Assembly: GCA_030685025.1 (NCBI GenBank)
Contig: JAUXWC010000049.1
Span: 1-36,452, forward strand
From: Rhodoferax sp.
Lineage (GTDB): Bacteria > Pseudomonadota > Gammaproteobacteria > Burkholderiales > Burkholderiaceae_C
Direction of reading: 5' to 3'
Length of the DNA: 36,452 nt
Below the pieces are notes generated by a model that did not search any database, had not been told where the DNA came from, and saw only the letters and a list, made by a program, of their open reading frames with translations. Within the stretch, counting starts at the first letter, position 1; each line of letters opens with the position of its first letter. The translations under genes and the position numbers were made by a program. Shown piece by piece: positions 9,124 through 15,403 of this stretch.

Positions 9124-9138
9124 CTGGCGGAGAGGGCG
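9124..9138. repeat. Left attachment core (attL)
   Basis: This 15-bp sequence, CTGGCGGAGAGGGCG, is identical to the right copy in the tRNA-Ser 3' end (it includes the encoded CCA as TGG). Sequences diverge on both sides of the core (TCC versus GGA on the inner-right side). The crossover should fall within it. Confidence 0.85.
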
Positions 9139-9160
9139 TCCCCGTTTGTAGGTGCTCAGG

Positions 9161-9235
9161 TAGTCTCACATCACCCCTAAGTCATTGATTTTAAACGAAC
9201 CCTGTTGTTAGTTACAGTATCAGATAGTCTCACAT
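9161..9235. promoter_or_regulatory. Direct repeats TAGTCTCACAT between attL and int
   Basis: TAGTCTCACAT occurs at 9161-9171 and again at 9225-9235, 64 bp apart. The second copy is part of GATAGTC (9223-9229), a motif that recurs at the capsid promoter. Their position between the attachment core and int suits integrase or excisionase arm sites, or regulator sites for int. This is inferred from position only. Confidence 0.45.
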
Positions 9236-9257
9236 AATCCCGCATAATCGCTCTATA

Positions 9258-9278
9258 ATTGATGGGAACATCGATGGG
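9258..9278 (+). repeat. Left pair of ATTGATGGG-type repeats
   Basis: ATTGATGGG (9258-9266) and ATCGATGGG (9270-9278) are direct repeats with a 12-bp period, about 60 bp before the int start. A pair with the same period and orientation lies near the right end (19387 and 19399), and 13 bp (ATTGATGGGAACA) are identical between ends. They are probable arm-type binding sites. Confidence 0.5.
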
Positions 9279-9336
9279 ATGGAAACCCGGATTCGAACTC
9301 TCTCCAATGAGACGAACCCGAACATGCGGAGGGTTT

Positions 9337-10590
9337 ATGGCAAGAAAAGCAAAACAGTTGTCTGCGCTGGAAGTGGGCAGACTCAAAACACCCGGCTTGT
9401 GGGCTGTCGGTGGCGTGGCTGGCCTGTACCTGCACATTAGCGACAGCGCTGCACGCTCATGGATTTTGAGGGCTACCGTGGGCGACAAGCGCCGGGATAT
9501 GGGATTAGGCGGTTATCCAGATGTAACGCTGGCAGGCGCGCATGAAAAAGCGCGAGAGGCACGCGCCAAGATTGATTCCGGCCTAGACCCTATCCTCGTG
9601 AGAAAGCAGGCGCAGAGCGAATTAATCGCGCAACAAGCCACGGAGGTGACATTCTCCAAGGCGTACGCCCTCTATATAGATGCACAAGGCGATGCATGGA
9701 AAAACGCAAAGCACCGGCAGCAATGGGCGAACACCCTCGAGACTTACGCCGCGCCCGTTATCGGCAACATGCTGGTTCGCGACGTGACCCACACTCACAT
9801 TCTGTCAATCCTCGAGCCGATATGGAAAATCAAAACGGAAACGGCAACTCGCGTTCGTGGGCGTATCGAATCCGTGCTTGATTGGGCAACCGTCCGAGGC
9901 CACCGCAAGGGCGAAAATCCAGCTCGTTGGAAAGGCCACTTAGAACACATGCTGGCGGCACCCGGCAAGATCGCAAAAGTTGAACATCACCCTGCCCTAC
10001 CCTTGGACGCGATGCACGGGTTCATGCAGGATTTGCGCACACGTAACGGCATGGCTGCGCGTGCACTGGAGTTCGCAATACTTACCGCCGCCCGGTCTGG
10101 TGAGATTCGCGGCATGCCTTGGTCTGAGGTCGATTTTGATACAGGCGTGTGGACTATCCCCGCCGGGCGCATGAAGATGGCAAAGGAGCATCGCGTCCCC
10201 TTAAGTGAAGCGGCAATTCGAATGCTGCGCGGCCATACGCGTCTAGAGGGCTGTGATCTGGTGTTCCCCGCCCCGCGCGGTGGCAAGTTGTCAGATATGA
10301 CGATAACCGCTGTCACACGGCGTATGGGCTACAAAGACAAAGAGGGCAAGGTATGCGTCCCCCACGGGTTCCGGTCAACCTTCAGGGACTGGGCCGCAGA
10401 GCGCACCAACTACCCCAAGGACATGGCAGATATGGCGCTGGCGCACGCCGTGGGCGACAAGGTGGACGCTGCTTATCGGCGGGGTGACATGCTCGAAAAA
10501 CGTCGAAAAATGATGCAGGCATGGGCAGAGTTCTGTGATTTGCCAGCGGCATCCGGCAGCGTGACCGCTATCAATCGCAAGGCGGCATAA
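9337..10590 (+). CDS. int: Tyrosine recombinase integrase (P4-type, DUF4102 N-terminus)
   Basis: This 417-residue integrase catalyses insertion into and excision from the tRNA-Ser site. The N-terminal arm-binding domain has the P4-integrase form (LWAVGGVAGLYLHIS, then MGLGGYPDVTLAGAHEKA). The catalytic domain shows Arg253 in ARSGEIRG, His343 and Arg346 in HGFRSTFRDW, His370 in LAHAVGD and the nucleophile Tyr380. ATG 9337 is chosen because GGAGG lies 4-5 bp upstream and the family starts MARK-like; earlier in-frame starts add residues that match nothing. It lies just inside attL, the usual place for an island integrase. Confidence 0.95.
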   Translation: MARKAKQLSALEVGRLKTPGLWAVGGVAGLYLHISDSAARSWILRATVGDKRRDMGLGGYPDVTLAGAHEKAREARAKIDSGLDPILVRKQAQSELIAQQATEVTFSKAYALYIDAQGDAWKNAKHRQQWANTLETYAAPVIGNMLVRDVTHTHILSILEPIWKIKTETATRVRGRIESVLDWATVRGHRKGENPARWKGHLEHMLAAPGKIAKVEHHPALPLDAMHGFMQDLRTRNGMAARALEFAILTAARSGEIRGMPWSEVDFDTGVWTIPAGRMKMAKEHRVPLSEAAIRMLRGHTRLEGCDLVFPAPRGGKLSDMTITAVTRRMGYKDKEGKVCVPHGFRSTFRDWAAERTNYPKDMADMALAHAVGDKVDAAYRRGDMLEKRRKMMQAWAEFCDLPAASGSVTAINRKAA

Positions 10591-10603
10591 ATAAATTTGC
10601 AAA

Positions 10604-10632
10604 TTGATACGACCTATGGTTATTTGTAGTAT
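10604..10632 (+). promoter_or_regulatory. Sigma70-like promoter of the micro-operon
   Basis: TTGATA (10604-10609) and TAGTAT (10627-10632) are separated by exactly 17 bp in an AT-rich stretch just after int. A 10-bp direct repeat, ATGGTTATTT, occurs inside the spacer (10616-10625) and again at 10658-10667, past the expected transcription start. Two sites so placed could bind a repressor. Confidence 0.55.
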
Positions 10633-10687
10633 CATGCCGACATTCGAAACTGAATCGATGGTTATTTCACCTTGCGGTGGAGTAGTC

Positions 10688-10732
10688 ATGAGTAAAGTTA
10701 GATCCAATAGCAACAGAAGATTGCTAGCATGA
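10688..10732 (+). CDS. Micro-ORF 1 (14 residues), possible leader peptide
   Basis: ATG 10688 has a good ribosome site (GGTGGAG ending 5 bp upstream) and encodes the basic peptide MSKVRSNSNRRLLA. Its stop TGA overlaps the start of the next micro-ORF as ATGA, the usual layout for translational coupling. It may be a translated leader rather than a functional protein. I know no homologue. Confidence 0.4.
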   Translation: MSKVRSNSNRRLLA

Positions 10733-10839
10733 ACGCTCGAACCGTTCATTCTGCTTTGAATGTCTCTATGTACGTAATCCTCGAAAGAGAGCCACATAGC
10801 GAAGAATTTCATGAGTCCGATATGTTCGCCTTGAAATAG
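10729..10839 (+). CDS. Micro-ORF 2 (36 residues), unknown
   Basis: It starts at the ATGA overlap with micro-ORF 1 and ends at TAG 10837-10839, one base before a terminator stem region. The N-terminal half is mildly basic and hydrophobic (MNARTVHSALNVSMYVIL). The C-terminal half is acidic and His-rich, ending ESDMFALK. Promoter, ribosome site, coupled start and terminator together make a complete small transcription unit. No function can be assigned, and a small regulatory RNA is an alternative reading of the same region. Confidence 0.4.
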   Translation: MNARTVHSALNVSMYVILEREPHSEEFHESDMFALK

Positions 10840-10840
10840 A

Positions 10841-10867
10841 AAGCCACCCCTAAACCGGTGGCTTTTT
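10841..10867 (+). terminator. Intrinsic terminator of the micro-operon
   Basis: AGCCACC (10842-10848) and GGTGGCT (10857-10863) form a 7-bp stem with an 8-nt loop, followed by TTTTT. It directly follows the stop of micro-ORF 2. Confidence 0.75.
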
Positions 10868-10890
10868 GCATTCTGAGTCACCATTAGTTC

Positions 10891-10916
10891 AACCGCCCAC
10901 CAAGGCGGTTTTTTTT
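10891..10916 (+). terminator. Second terminator upstream of alpA
   Basis: AACCGCC (10891-10897) and GGCGGTT (10904-10910) pair around CACCAA and are followed by a run of eight T in total. It is nearly identical to the next terminator. Confidence 0.75.
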
Positions 10917-10977
10917 CGCCCGTACTTTTTGGAGGTAGTCGCACCATCCTGACCAACAACTAAAACCACCCCCTTTC

Positions 10978-11001
10978 AACCGCCCACTGAGGCGGTTTTT
11001 T
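10978..11001 (+). terminator. Third terminator upstream of alpA
   Basis: AACCGCC (10978-10984) and GGCGGTT (10991-10997) pair around CACTGA and run into a T-tract. Only two loop bases differ from the terminator at 10891, so the pair looks like a duplication. Confidence 0.75.
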
Positions 11002-11007
11002 CATTTC

Positions 11008-11037
11008 AGCTCGTACCAATTCGGACGGGCTTTTTTT
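11008..11037 (+). terminator. Fourth terminator upstream of alpA
   Basis: AGCTCGT (11008-11014) and ACGGGCT (11025-11031) pair with one G-U wobble and are followed by seven T. It lies 14 bp before the alpA ATG, so alpA must be transcribed by escape past it or from a promoter within this short stretch. Confidence 0.6.
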
Positions 11038-11050
11038 ACGTCAAAAATTT

Positions 11051-11233
11051 ATGAACCCAAAATCTTACCGCCCTCGACAAGCAGCCGACCTACTCGGCAT
11101 CGGCATTGCAACGCTCTGGCGCTGGTCAAAGGCGCGCGCAGACTTTCCGAAACCGATCCGGTTAAGCGCGCGATGCACCGTGTTTGATGGCAATGCTCTG
11201 GTGGCCTGGCGCGATGCGCAGGGTTCTAAATAA
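11051..11233 (+). CDS. alpA: AlpA-like helix-turn-helix regulator/excisionase
   Basis: This 60-residue winged-helix protein of the AlpA/MerR-like excisionase type has YRPRQAADLLGIGIATLWRWSK (recognition helix), then the FPKPIRLSARCTVFDGNALVAWRDAQ wing. AlpA proteins activate integrase or excision genes in P4-like elements and are a hallmark regulator of Gram-negative PICIs. Its stop overlaps the next start as TAATG, so it heads the alpA-primase-helicase operon. No CI- or Stl-like repressor is visible, so AlpA may be the main switch of the island. Confidence 0.85.
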   Translation: MNPKSYRPRQAADLLGIGIATLWRWSKARADFPKPIRLSARCTVFDGNALVAWRDAQGSK

Positions 11234-11526
11234 TGAGCGCCCATGAAAAAGCGGCCGGGATGCTGGGCACATCCGAAGCCGCTCTAAAAACTACACACAC
11301 CGAGTTTACGCCAGAAAACGATCTGGACTTCCCAACAGGCCAGCGACCTGACCAAAAACGGCTGGCAAACCTGATCGCTCAATTTGCGCTGGCAGGCCAT
11401 GCCGTTCACAAAGGGCGTGATCTCGACTTCACTGTGATTTATCGCAAATATGGCATGAGCCGCTATTGCCAAGACTTCGCCGCGCTGCAAGCCTTCGCCA
11501 AAATGCTAGGGGTGAAACCATGCTGA
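11233..11526 (+). CDS. Hypothetical island protein
   Basis: This 97-residue protein is not one I recognise. Its first half is polar and probably disordered, with a Thr/Glu/Asp-rich stretch (residues 20-40). The second half looks helical (RLANLIAQFALAGHAVHKG, then an aromatic segment YRKYGMSRYCQDFAALQAF). The start overlaps the alpA stop (TAATG), and its end overlaps the primase ATG by 7 bp, so it is translated in the replication operon. A small partner of the primase or a DNA-binding factor would fit that position, but nothing in the sequence proves it. Confidence 0.75.
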   Translation: MSAHEKAAGMLGTSEAALKTTHTEFTPENDLDFPTGQRPDQKRLANLIAQFALAGHAVHKGRDLDFTVIYRKYGMSRYCQDFAALQAFAKMLGVKPC

Positions 11527-12332
11527 TCTGGACTGATTATGAAGTCGGTGAGCATCGCATTAACTGCCCTGCCTGCGACGGCCGCAAGACGCTGGGAATC
11601 ACTATCGAGCAGGACGGCAAAGGCATCGCCCATTGCTTCAGGTGCTCGTTCGTGGAGTCATCCCGCCCCGGCACCGAGCGCCGCGCCCCTGTCATCAAAG
11701 CCAAGCCCGCAGCGCAAAAGCATACCGTCCTGAGCTATTGGGGCCGCAAGTTGTGGGCCGAGTGCATCCCGCTCAGTGGCGTGGCCCTGGACTACCTCAA
11801 GGCCCGCAGGTGCTACGCGCCGCCCTATGGTGATCTGAAATGGCACCCGGCATTGAAGCATCCGAGCGGTTACGTCGGCGAGGCACTGGTGGCGCTCATC
11901 ACCGACGTTCACACCAATAAGCCGCTCAGTCTTCACCGGACGTGGATTAGCGCCACGGGCAAAGCGGACATCGACCCGCCGCGCCTGCTGCTGGCAAACC
12001 ACTCGATTGTGGGGGGCTGCATCCGGTTGACGCCTGACGACGAGGTGAACGCGCTTTTAGGGATTGCCGAGGGCTTGGAAACCGCGCTTAGTTTGGCCTG
12101 GGCACCGCTACCCGTGTGGGCATTGATTGACGCCAACCACCTGAGCCAGTTCCCACTATTGGCCGGCATTCAGACGCTGGTGATCGCTCAAGACCAAGAC
12201 GCGGCCGGGATCGCCGCCGCCACCACCTGCGCATCCCGCTGGGCCGCTGCTGACAAGGAAGTTTATGTGACTCAACAGGCTCAAAACGACCTGAATGATT
12301 CGCTCATGGAGGAAATTCAAAATGAATGCTGA
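11520..12332 (+). CDS. Toprim-domain primase
   Basis: This 270-residue primase-like protein starts at ATG 11520, overlapping the preceding stop. A CPACDG...CFRCS zinc finger (residues 16-45) is followed by a central region and a Toprim domain with GIAEGLETALSLA (catalytic Glu), ALIDANHLSQFP and LVIAQDQDAAG (the DxD pair). It resembles the zinc-binding and Toprim halves of P4-alpha-type phage primases without the helicase part, which is supplied by the next gene. It should lay down RNA primers for island replication. Its last 11 bp overlap the helicase start. Confidence 0.85.
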   Translation: MLIWTDYEVGEHRINCPACDGRKTLGITIEQDGKGIAHCFRCSFVESSRPGTERRAPVIKAKPAAQKHTVLSYWGRKLWAECIPLSGVALDYLKARRCYAPPYGDLKWHPALKHPSGYVGEALVALITDVHTNKPLSLHRTWISATGKADIDPPRLLLANHSIVGGCIRLTPDDEVNALLGIAEGLETALSLAWAPLPVWALIDANHLSQFPLLAGIQTLVIAQDQDAAGIAAATTCASRWAAADKEVYVTQQAQNDLNDSLMEEIQNEC

Positions 12333-13542
12333 AACCGTACTCATGCAAGAAGTGTTGGCTCAGGCAAAGCGCATCGTAAAAAAGACGCCTGTGCAAGATG
12401 GCGTGGTGCTGCTGTGTGGCTCAGACCTGAAACCTGAGCCGGTACAGTGGCTCTGGCATGAATGGCTGGCCAAGGGCAAGCTACACCTACTCGCGGGCGC
12501 ACCGGGACAAGGCAAGACGACTATCGCCATTGCCTTCGCTGCAACCGTGACAAGTGGCGGGCGCTGGCCAGATGGATCTAAATGTGAGGTCGGCAACGTG
12601 CTGGTATGGAGCGGTGAAGATGATGCAGCCGACACGCTGCTTCCGCGCCTCATGGCCGCTGGTGGCGATAGAAGCCGGGTTTACTTCGTGGACAGCACGC
12701 GCATTGCCGGAGAGTCGCTGTCGTTCGACCCGGCACGCGATATGAAGGCTTTGCAGGCGGCTGCTGAAAAAATCGGTGATGTTCGTTTACTAATCGTTGA
12801 CCCTATCGTCAGTGCAGTGACCGGCGACAGTCACAAAAACACCGAAACCCGCCGCGCATTGCAGCCGCTGGTCGATATGGCTTCCAACATGAACGCCGCC
12901 TTAGTCGGCATCACGCACTTCAGCAAAGGCGGTCAAGGTGGCGACCCGTCGCAAAGGGTTATGGGTTCCGTGGCATTTGTCGCCATTGCGCGTGTCGTAC
13001 TGGTCGCCGCCAAAGTTCAAAGCGAAGACGGCAAACAGGATCGGCGCATCCTGGCCCGCAGCAAATCCAACATCGGCCCGGACGATGGCGGCTATGAATA
13101 CCACCTTGAGCAGGGTGAACCGATACGGGGCATTAACGCCTGCTACGTGACTTGGGGGGCGGCTGTTGCGGGGTCTGCCCGTGAGCTGTTGAGTGATCCG
13201 AATGAATCGCAGGACGACGGCAAAACCGCTATTGATTCAGCATCCGGGTTCCTGCGCGAAGTGCTTAAGGATGGCATCACGCCATCCAAGACTATTCAAG
13301 CTGAAGGCAAAGAAGCCGGTGTCAGTTGGGCATCCATTCGCCGCGCCGCTGATGCCCTCATGGTCATCAAAAAGAAGGGGACCGAAGGCCAGTGGTATTG
13401 GAAGCTGAACGACAAGGAATTAGCCGCTCAACGTGCTCAAGAAGCTCAACTTGCTCAAGGTGCTCAACATTCGGAAGTTGAGCACCTTGAGCAACTTGAA
13501 AACAGGGAGGCCGAATCAGACCCGGAAAACCCGACTACTTGA
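12322..13542 (+). CDS. RepA-like replicative helicase (AAA_25/RecA fold)
   Basis: A 406-residue ATPase starting at ATG 12322 after a perfect GGAGGAA site. It has Walker A GAPGQGKTT (59-67), a SGEDD motif near 98, Walker B LLIVD (Asp160) and the GITHFSKGG sensor motif, all typical of RepA/RSF1010-type hexameric helicases. A C-terminal winged-helix-like region (SASGFLREVLKDGITPSKTI...SWASIRRAADAL) resembles plasmid and phage replication proteins. The final 40 residues are Gln/Ala/Glu-rich and are encoded by the 9-bp GCTCAA array. With the primase it forms the island's own replication module. Confidence 0.88.
   Translation: MNAETVLMQEVLAQAKRIVKKTPVQDGVVLLCGSDLKPEPVQWLWHEWLAKGKLHLLAGAPGQGKTTIAIAFAATVTSGGRWPDGSKCEVGNVLVWSGEDDAADTLLPRLMAAGGDRSRVYFVDSTRIAGESLSFDPARDMKALQAAAEKIGDVRLLIVDPIVSAVTGDSHKNTETRRALQPLVDMASNMNAALVGITHFSKGGQGGDPSQRVMGSVAFVAIARVVLVAAKVQSEDGKQDRRILARSKSNIGPDDGGYEYHLEQGEPIRGINACYVTWGAAVAGSARELLSDPNESQDDGKTAIDSASGFLREVLKDGITPSKTIQAEGKEAGVSWASIRRAADALMVIKKKGTEGQWYWKLNDKELAAQRAQEAQLAQGAQHSEVEHLEQLENREAESDPENPTT
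13426..13500 (+). repeat. GCTCAA iteron array 1 with 18-bp perfect palindrome
   Basis: GCTCAA starts at 13426, 13435, 13444, 13453 and 13462, exactly every 9 bp. Inverted TTGAGC follows at 13478 and 13487, with a partial TTGAA at 13496. The centre is a perfect 18-bp inverted repeat, TTGCTCAAGGTGCTCAAC (13451-13468) and GTTGAGCACCTTGAGCAA (13477-13494), around ATTCGGAA. It lies inside the 3' end of the helicase gene, where SaPI-like islands keep their origin near rep. A Rep-binding origin is inferred. Confidence 0.7.
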
Positions 13543-13551
13543 GCCGAAACC

Positions 13552-13574
13552 AAGCCCACTCCGGTGGGTTTTTT
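13552..13574 (+). terminator. Terminator of the replication operon
   Basis: AAGCCCAC (13552-13559) and GTGGGTTT (13564-13571) form an 8-bp stem with one G-U pair and run into TTTTTT. It follows the helicase stop by 10 bp and separates the replication and packaging modules. Confidence 0.75.
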
Positions 13575-13581
13575 ACGGCTA

Positions 13582-13651
13582 TTGACTAACGAGTCAGTAA
13601 CTGATAGTCTTTGACTATCTTAAATTTAGGAACAACAAACCATGACTATCG
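13582..13651 (+). promoter_or_regulatory. Capsid-operon promoter with GATAGTC/GACTATC operator
   Basis: A candidate promoter is TTGACT (13582-13587), 17 bp, TAGTCT (13605-13610). The -10 lies inside the palindrome GATAGTC-TTT-GACTATC (13603-13619). A third GACTATC (13645-13651) overlaps the capsid start codon. A smaller palindrome, TCAGT-A-ACTGA, lies in the spacer. This dense symmetry suggests a regulator-controlled late promoter. Confidence 0.55.
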
Positions 13652-14853
13652 CCGCAATCCGCGAAACCCGCGCCGCCAAAGTCTCTGAAGCCCGCACCCT
13701 GCTGGCCAGCTCGCCCACTCTCACGCCCGAGGGACAAACCAAGTTCGATAACCTCAAGGCCGAAATCATGAGCCTGGAAGGTCAAGAGGCCCGGGCGCAA
13801 TTTATGGATGACGCAGAGCGCCGCAGCCTGGGCACGCCGGTTGATAAACATGCTGCTGGCCTTGAGAGCCGTATCAGCATCGTGGACGCCATCAATGCCC
13901 AAATCGAAAACCGCTCACTTACTGGCCCGTTGGCTGAGTACAACGCCGAGCAAAAGCGCAACGGCACCCAAGCCCAAGGCGTGCTGGTTCCTCAAAGCCT
14001 GTTTGAGCAACGTGCTGCACAGACCACCACCACCGCCGCAGGCATCGTGCCGCCTGACTACCGTGCTGACCAATTCGTCGGGCTGCTGCGCAATGCCATG
14101 CTGGTCAAGAGCCTGGGGGCACGCGTCCTGCCGAACCTGCGTGGTGACGTTGTTATCCCCCGTCAAGCGACTGCCGCAACGGGGCAATGGATCGCTGAGG
14201 GCACCGCGCTCACCGACTCCGGCCTGACGTTTGACAACATCACATTGAAGCCGCGCCACGTCGGGGCCATCACTGAGCTGTCACGCCAGTTGCTGCAACA
14301 GAGCAACCCGAGCATCGAGCAACTTGTCCGTGACGACTTCGTGCAAGTTGTCGGGCTGGCAATCGACAAGGCCATGCTTCACGGCAACGGCACCACCGCG
14401 CCCGAGGGTTTGCTGACCGCAGCCACCGGCACCGGCACGCTGGCAACCTTGTCCTGGACGACCATCCTCAAGGTGATCGAAGACCTTGCCCTTGTCAACG
14501 TCAACCCGAGCGCCTGGCTGACACACCCGGCCATCGTGACCAAGTTACGCGCCGCATTGAAGACTGCCGGCTTACCCGGCTACCTGCTGGAAAACGGCCA
14601 AATGGCTGGCCTGCCTGTTTATGGCACAAATCAGCTTGACGCGAAGACTGGCACGCCAAACAAAGGCCGCATCATCGTTGGCGACTTCTCCGAGATGGTG
14701 ATCGGCACCTGGGGCAGTGTTGACGTTTTGGTCAACCCCTACGCTGAAGGCCCGTATTCCCGAGGTGGCGTGCAAGTGCGAATTTTGACGACGATGGACA
14801 TGATCCCGCGCCGCGAGAACGCATTCGCCATCATCGAAGACCTGGCACTGTAA
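13642..14853 (+). CDS. HK97-fold major capsid protein
   Basis: The 403-residue protein has an N-terminal delta/scaffold-like helical region (about 1-110: charged coiled coil, SLEGQEARAQFMDDAERR). The HK97-type shell domain follows (from about 125, with GIVPPDYRADQFVGLLRNAMLVKSLGAR, TGQWIAEG, TFDNITLKPRHVGAITELSRQLL, and the C-terminal GGVQVRILTTMDMIPRRENAFAII). The prohead protease gene follows by 10 bp, so the N-terminal region is probably cleaved during maturation. It is the shell of the island's own head; satellites that only resize helper capsids do not encode one. ATG 13642 has AGGA upstream. Confidence 0.93.
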   Translation: MTIAAIRETRAAKVSEARTLLASSPTLTPEGQTKFDNLKAEIMSLEGQEARAQFMDDAERRSLGTPVDKHAAGLESRISIVDAINAQIENRSLTGPLAEYNAEQKRNGTQAQGVLVPQSLFEQRAAQTTTTAAGIVPPDYRADQFVGLLRNAMLVKSLGARVLPNLRGDVVIPRQATAATGQWIAEGTALTDSGLTFDNITLKPRHVGAITELSRQLLQQSNPSIEQLVRDDFVQVVGLAIDKAMLHGNGTTAPEGLLTAATGTGTLATLSWTTILKVIEDLALVNVNPSAWLTHPAIVTKLRAALKTAGLPGYLLENGQMAGLPVYGTNQLDAKTGTPNKGRIIVGDFSEMVIGTWGSVDVLVNPYAEGPYSRGGVQVRILTTMDMIPRRENAFAIIEDLAL

Positions 14854-14863
14854 TAGGTTCAGA

Positions 14864-15403
14864 ATGTTGGAAATCCGCTCAAACGGTACGCTAACAGGAA
14901 AGGGCAAGACCCTTTCTGGCTATGCGGCCGTATTCAATTCTGAGGCAGTCCTGGGAGACTTTACCGAAGTTATCCGGCAAGGTGCTTTCGCCAAATCGCT
15001 GGCGACGGGTTCCAACATTCGCGCCCTGTCAAATCACGACGCCAACGCACTGGTGGGAACTACCCGAGGTGGCACGCTGCAACTGCGGGAAGACGCTCAC
15101 GGGCTGGCTTTCACGTTGGCCCTGCCCAATACATCACACGGCCGCGACTTGGCCGAATTGGTGAGTCGTGGCGACGTGTCGGGTTGTAGCTTTGGTTTTC
15201 GTGTCGCACCTGGTGGGGATCGCTGGGAGCAACGCGGCAAACAAATGGTGCGCGAGCTGCTGAATGTGGAACTGATCGAGGTGACGCTGACGGCTGACCC
15301 GGCCTATGCAGATACAAGCGTGGCAATGCGAAGCCTGCACGCCGCAAGACGTGATGACTACTTCGCCAACAACCGCATGTTGTGGCTGGAGACTTGCAAG
15401 TGA
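14864..15403 (+). CDS. HK97-family prohead protease (U35)
   Basis: This 179-residue serine protease has the herpesvirus-protease-like fold. It starts LSGYAAVFNSEAVLGDFTEVIRQGAF, has the catalytic His58 in RALSNHD and the active Ser in DVSGCSFGF (Ser106 or Ser109), and then ELIEVTLTADPAY. It would remove the capsid N-terminal region and itself from the prohead. The start at 14864 is 10 bp after the capsid stop. Its TGA overlaps the portal GTG, so the head genes are translated as one unit. Confidence 0.9.
   Translation: MLEIRSNGTLTGKGKTLSGYAAVFNSEAVLGDFTEVIRQGAFAKSLATGSNIRALSNHDANALVGTTRGGTLQLREDAHGLAFTLALPNTSHGRDLAELVSRGDVSGCSFGFRVAPGGDRWEQRGKQMVRELLNVELIEVTLTADPAYADTSVAMRSLHAARRDDYFANNRMLWLETCK

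Noticed and set aside
9281-9310. A tRNA T-arm-like stretch (GGATTCGAAC) just after attL
   Set aside because: The stems do not pair, so it is not a tRNA or a second attachment fragment.
10375-10959. A 194-codon minus-strand frame across the int end and the regulatory gap
   Set aside because: It crosses the coding end of int, a promoter and two terminators, and shows no domain.
13426-13500. A CRISPR-like short repeat array
   Set aside because: Repeat units are 9 bp with no unique spacers, and there are no cas genes nearby; iterons fit better.
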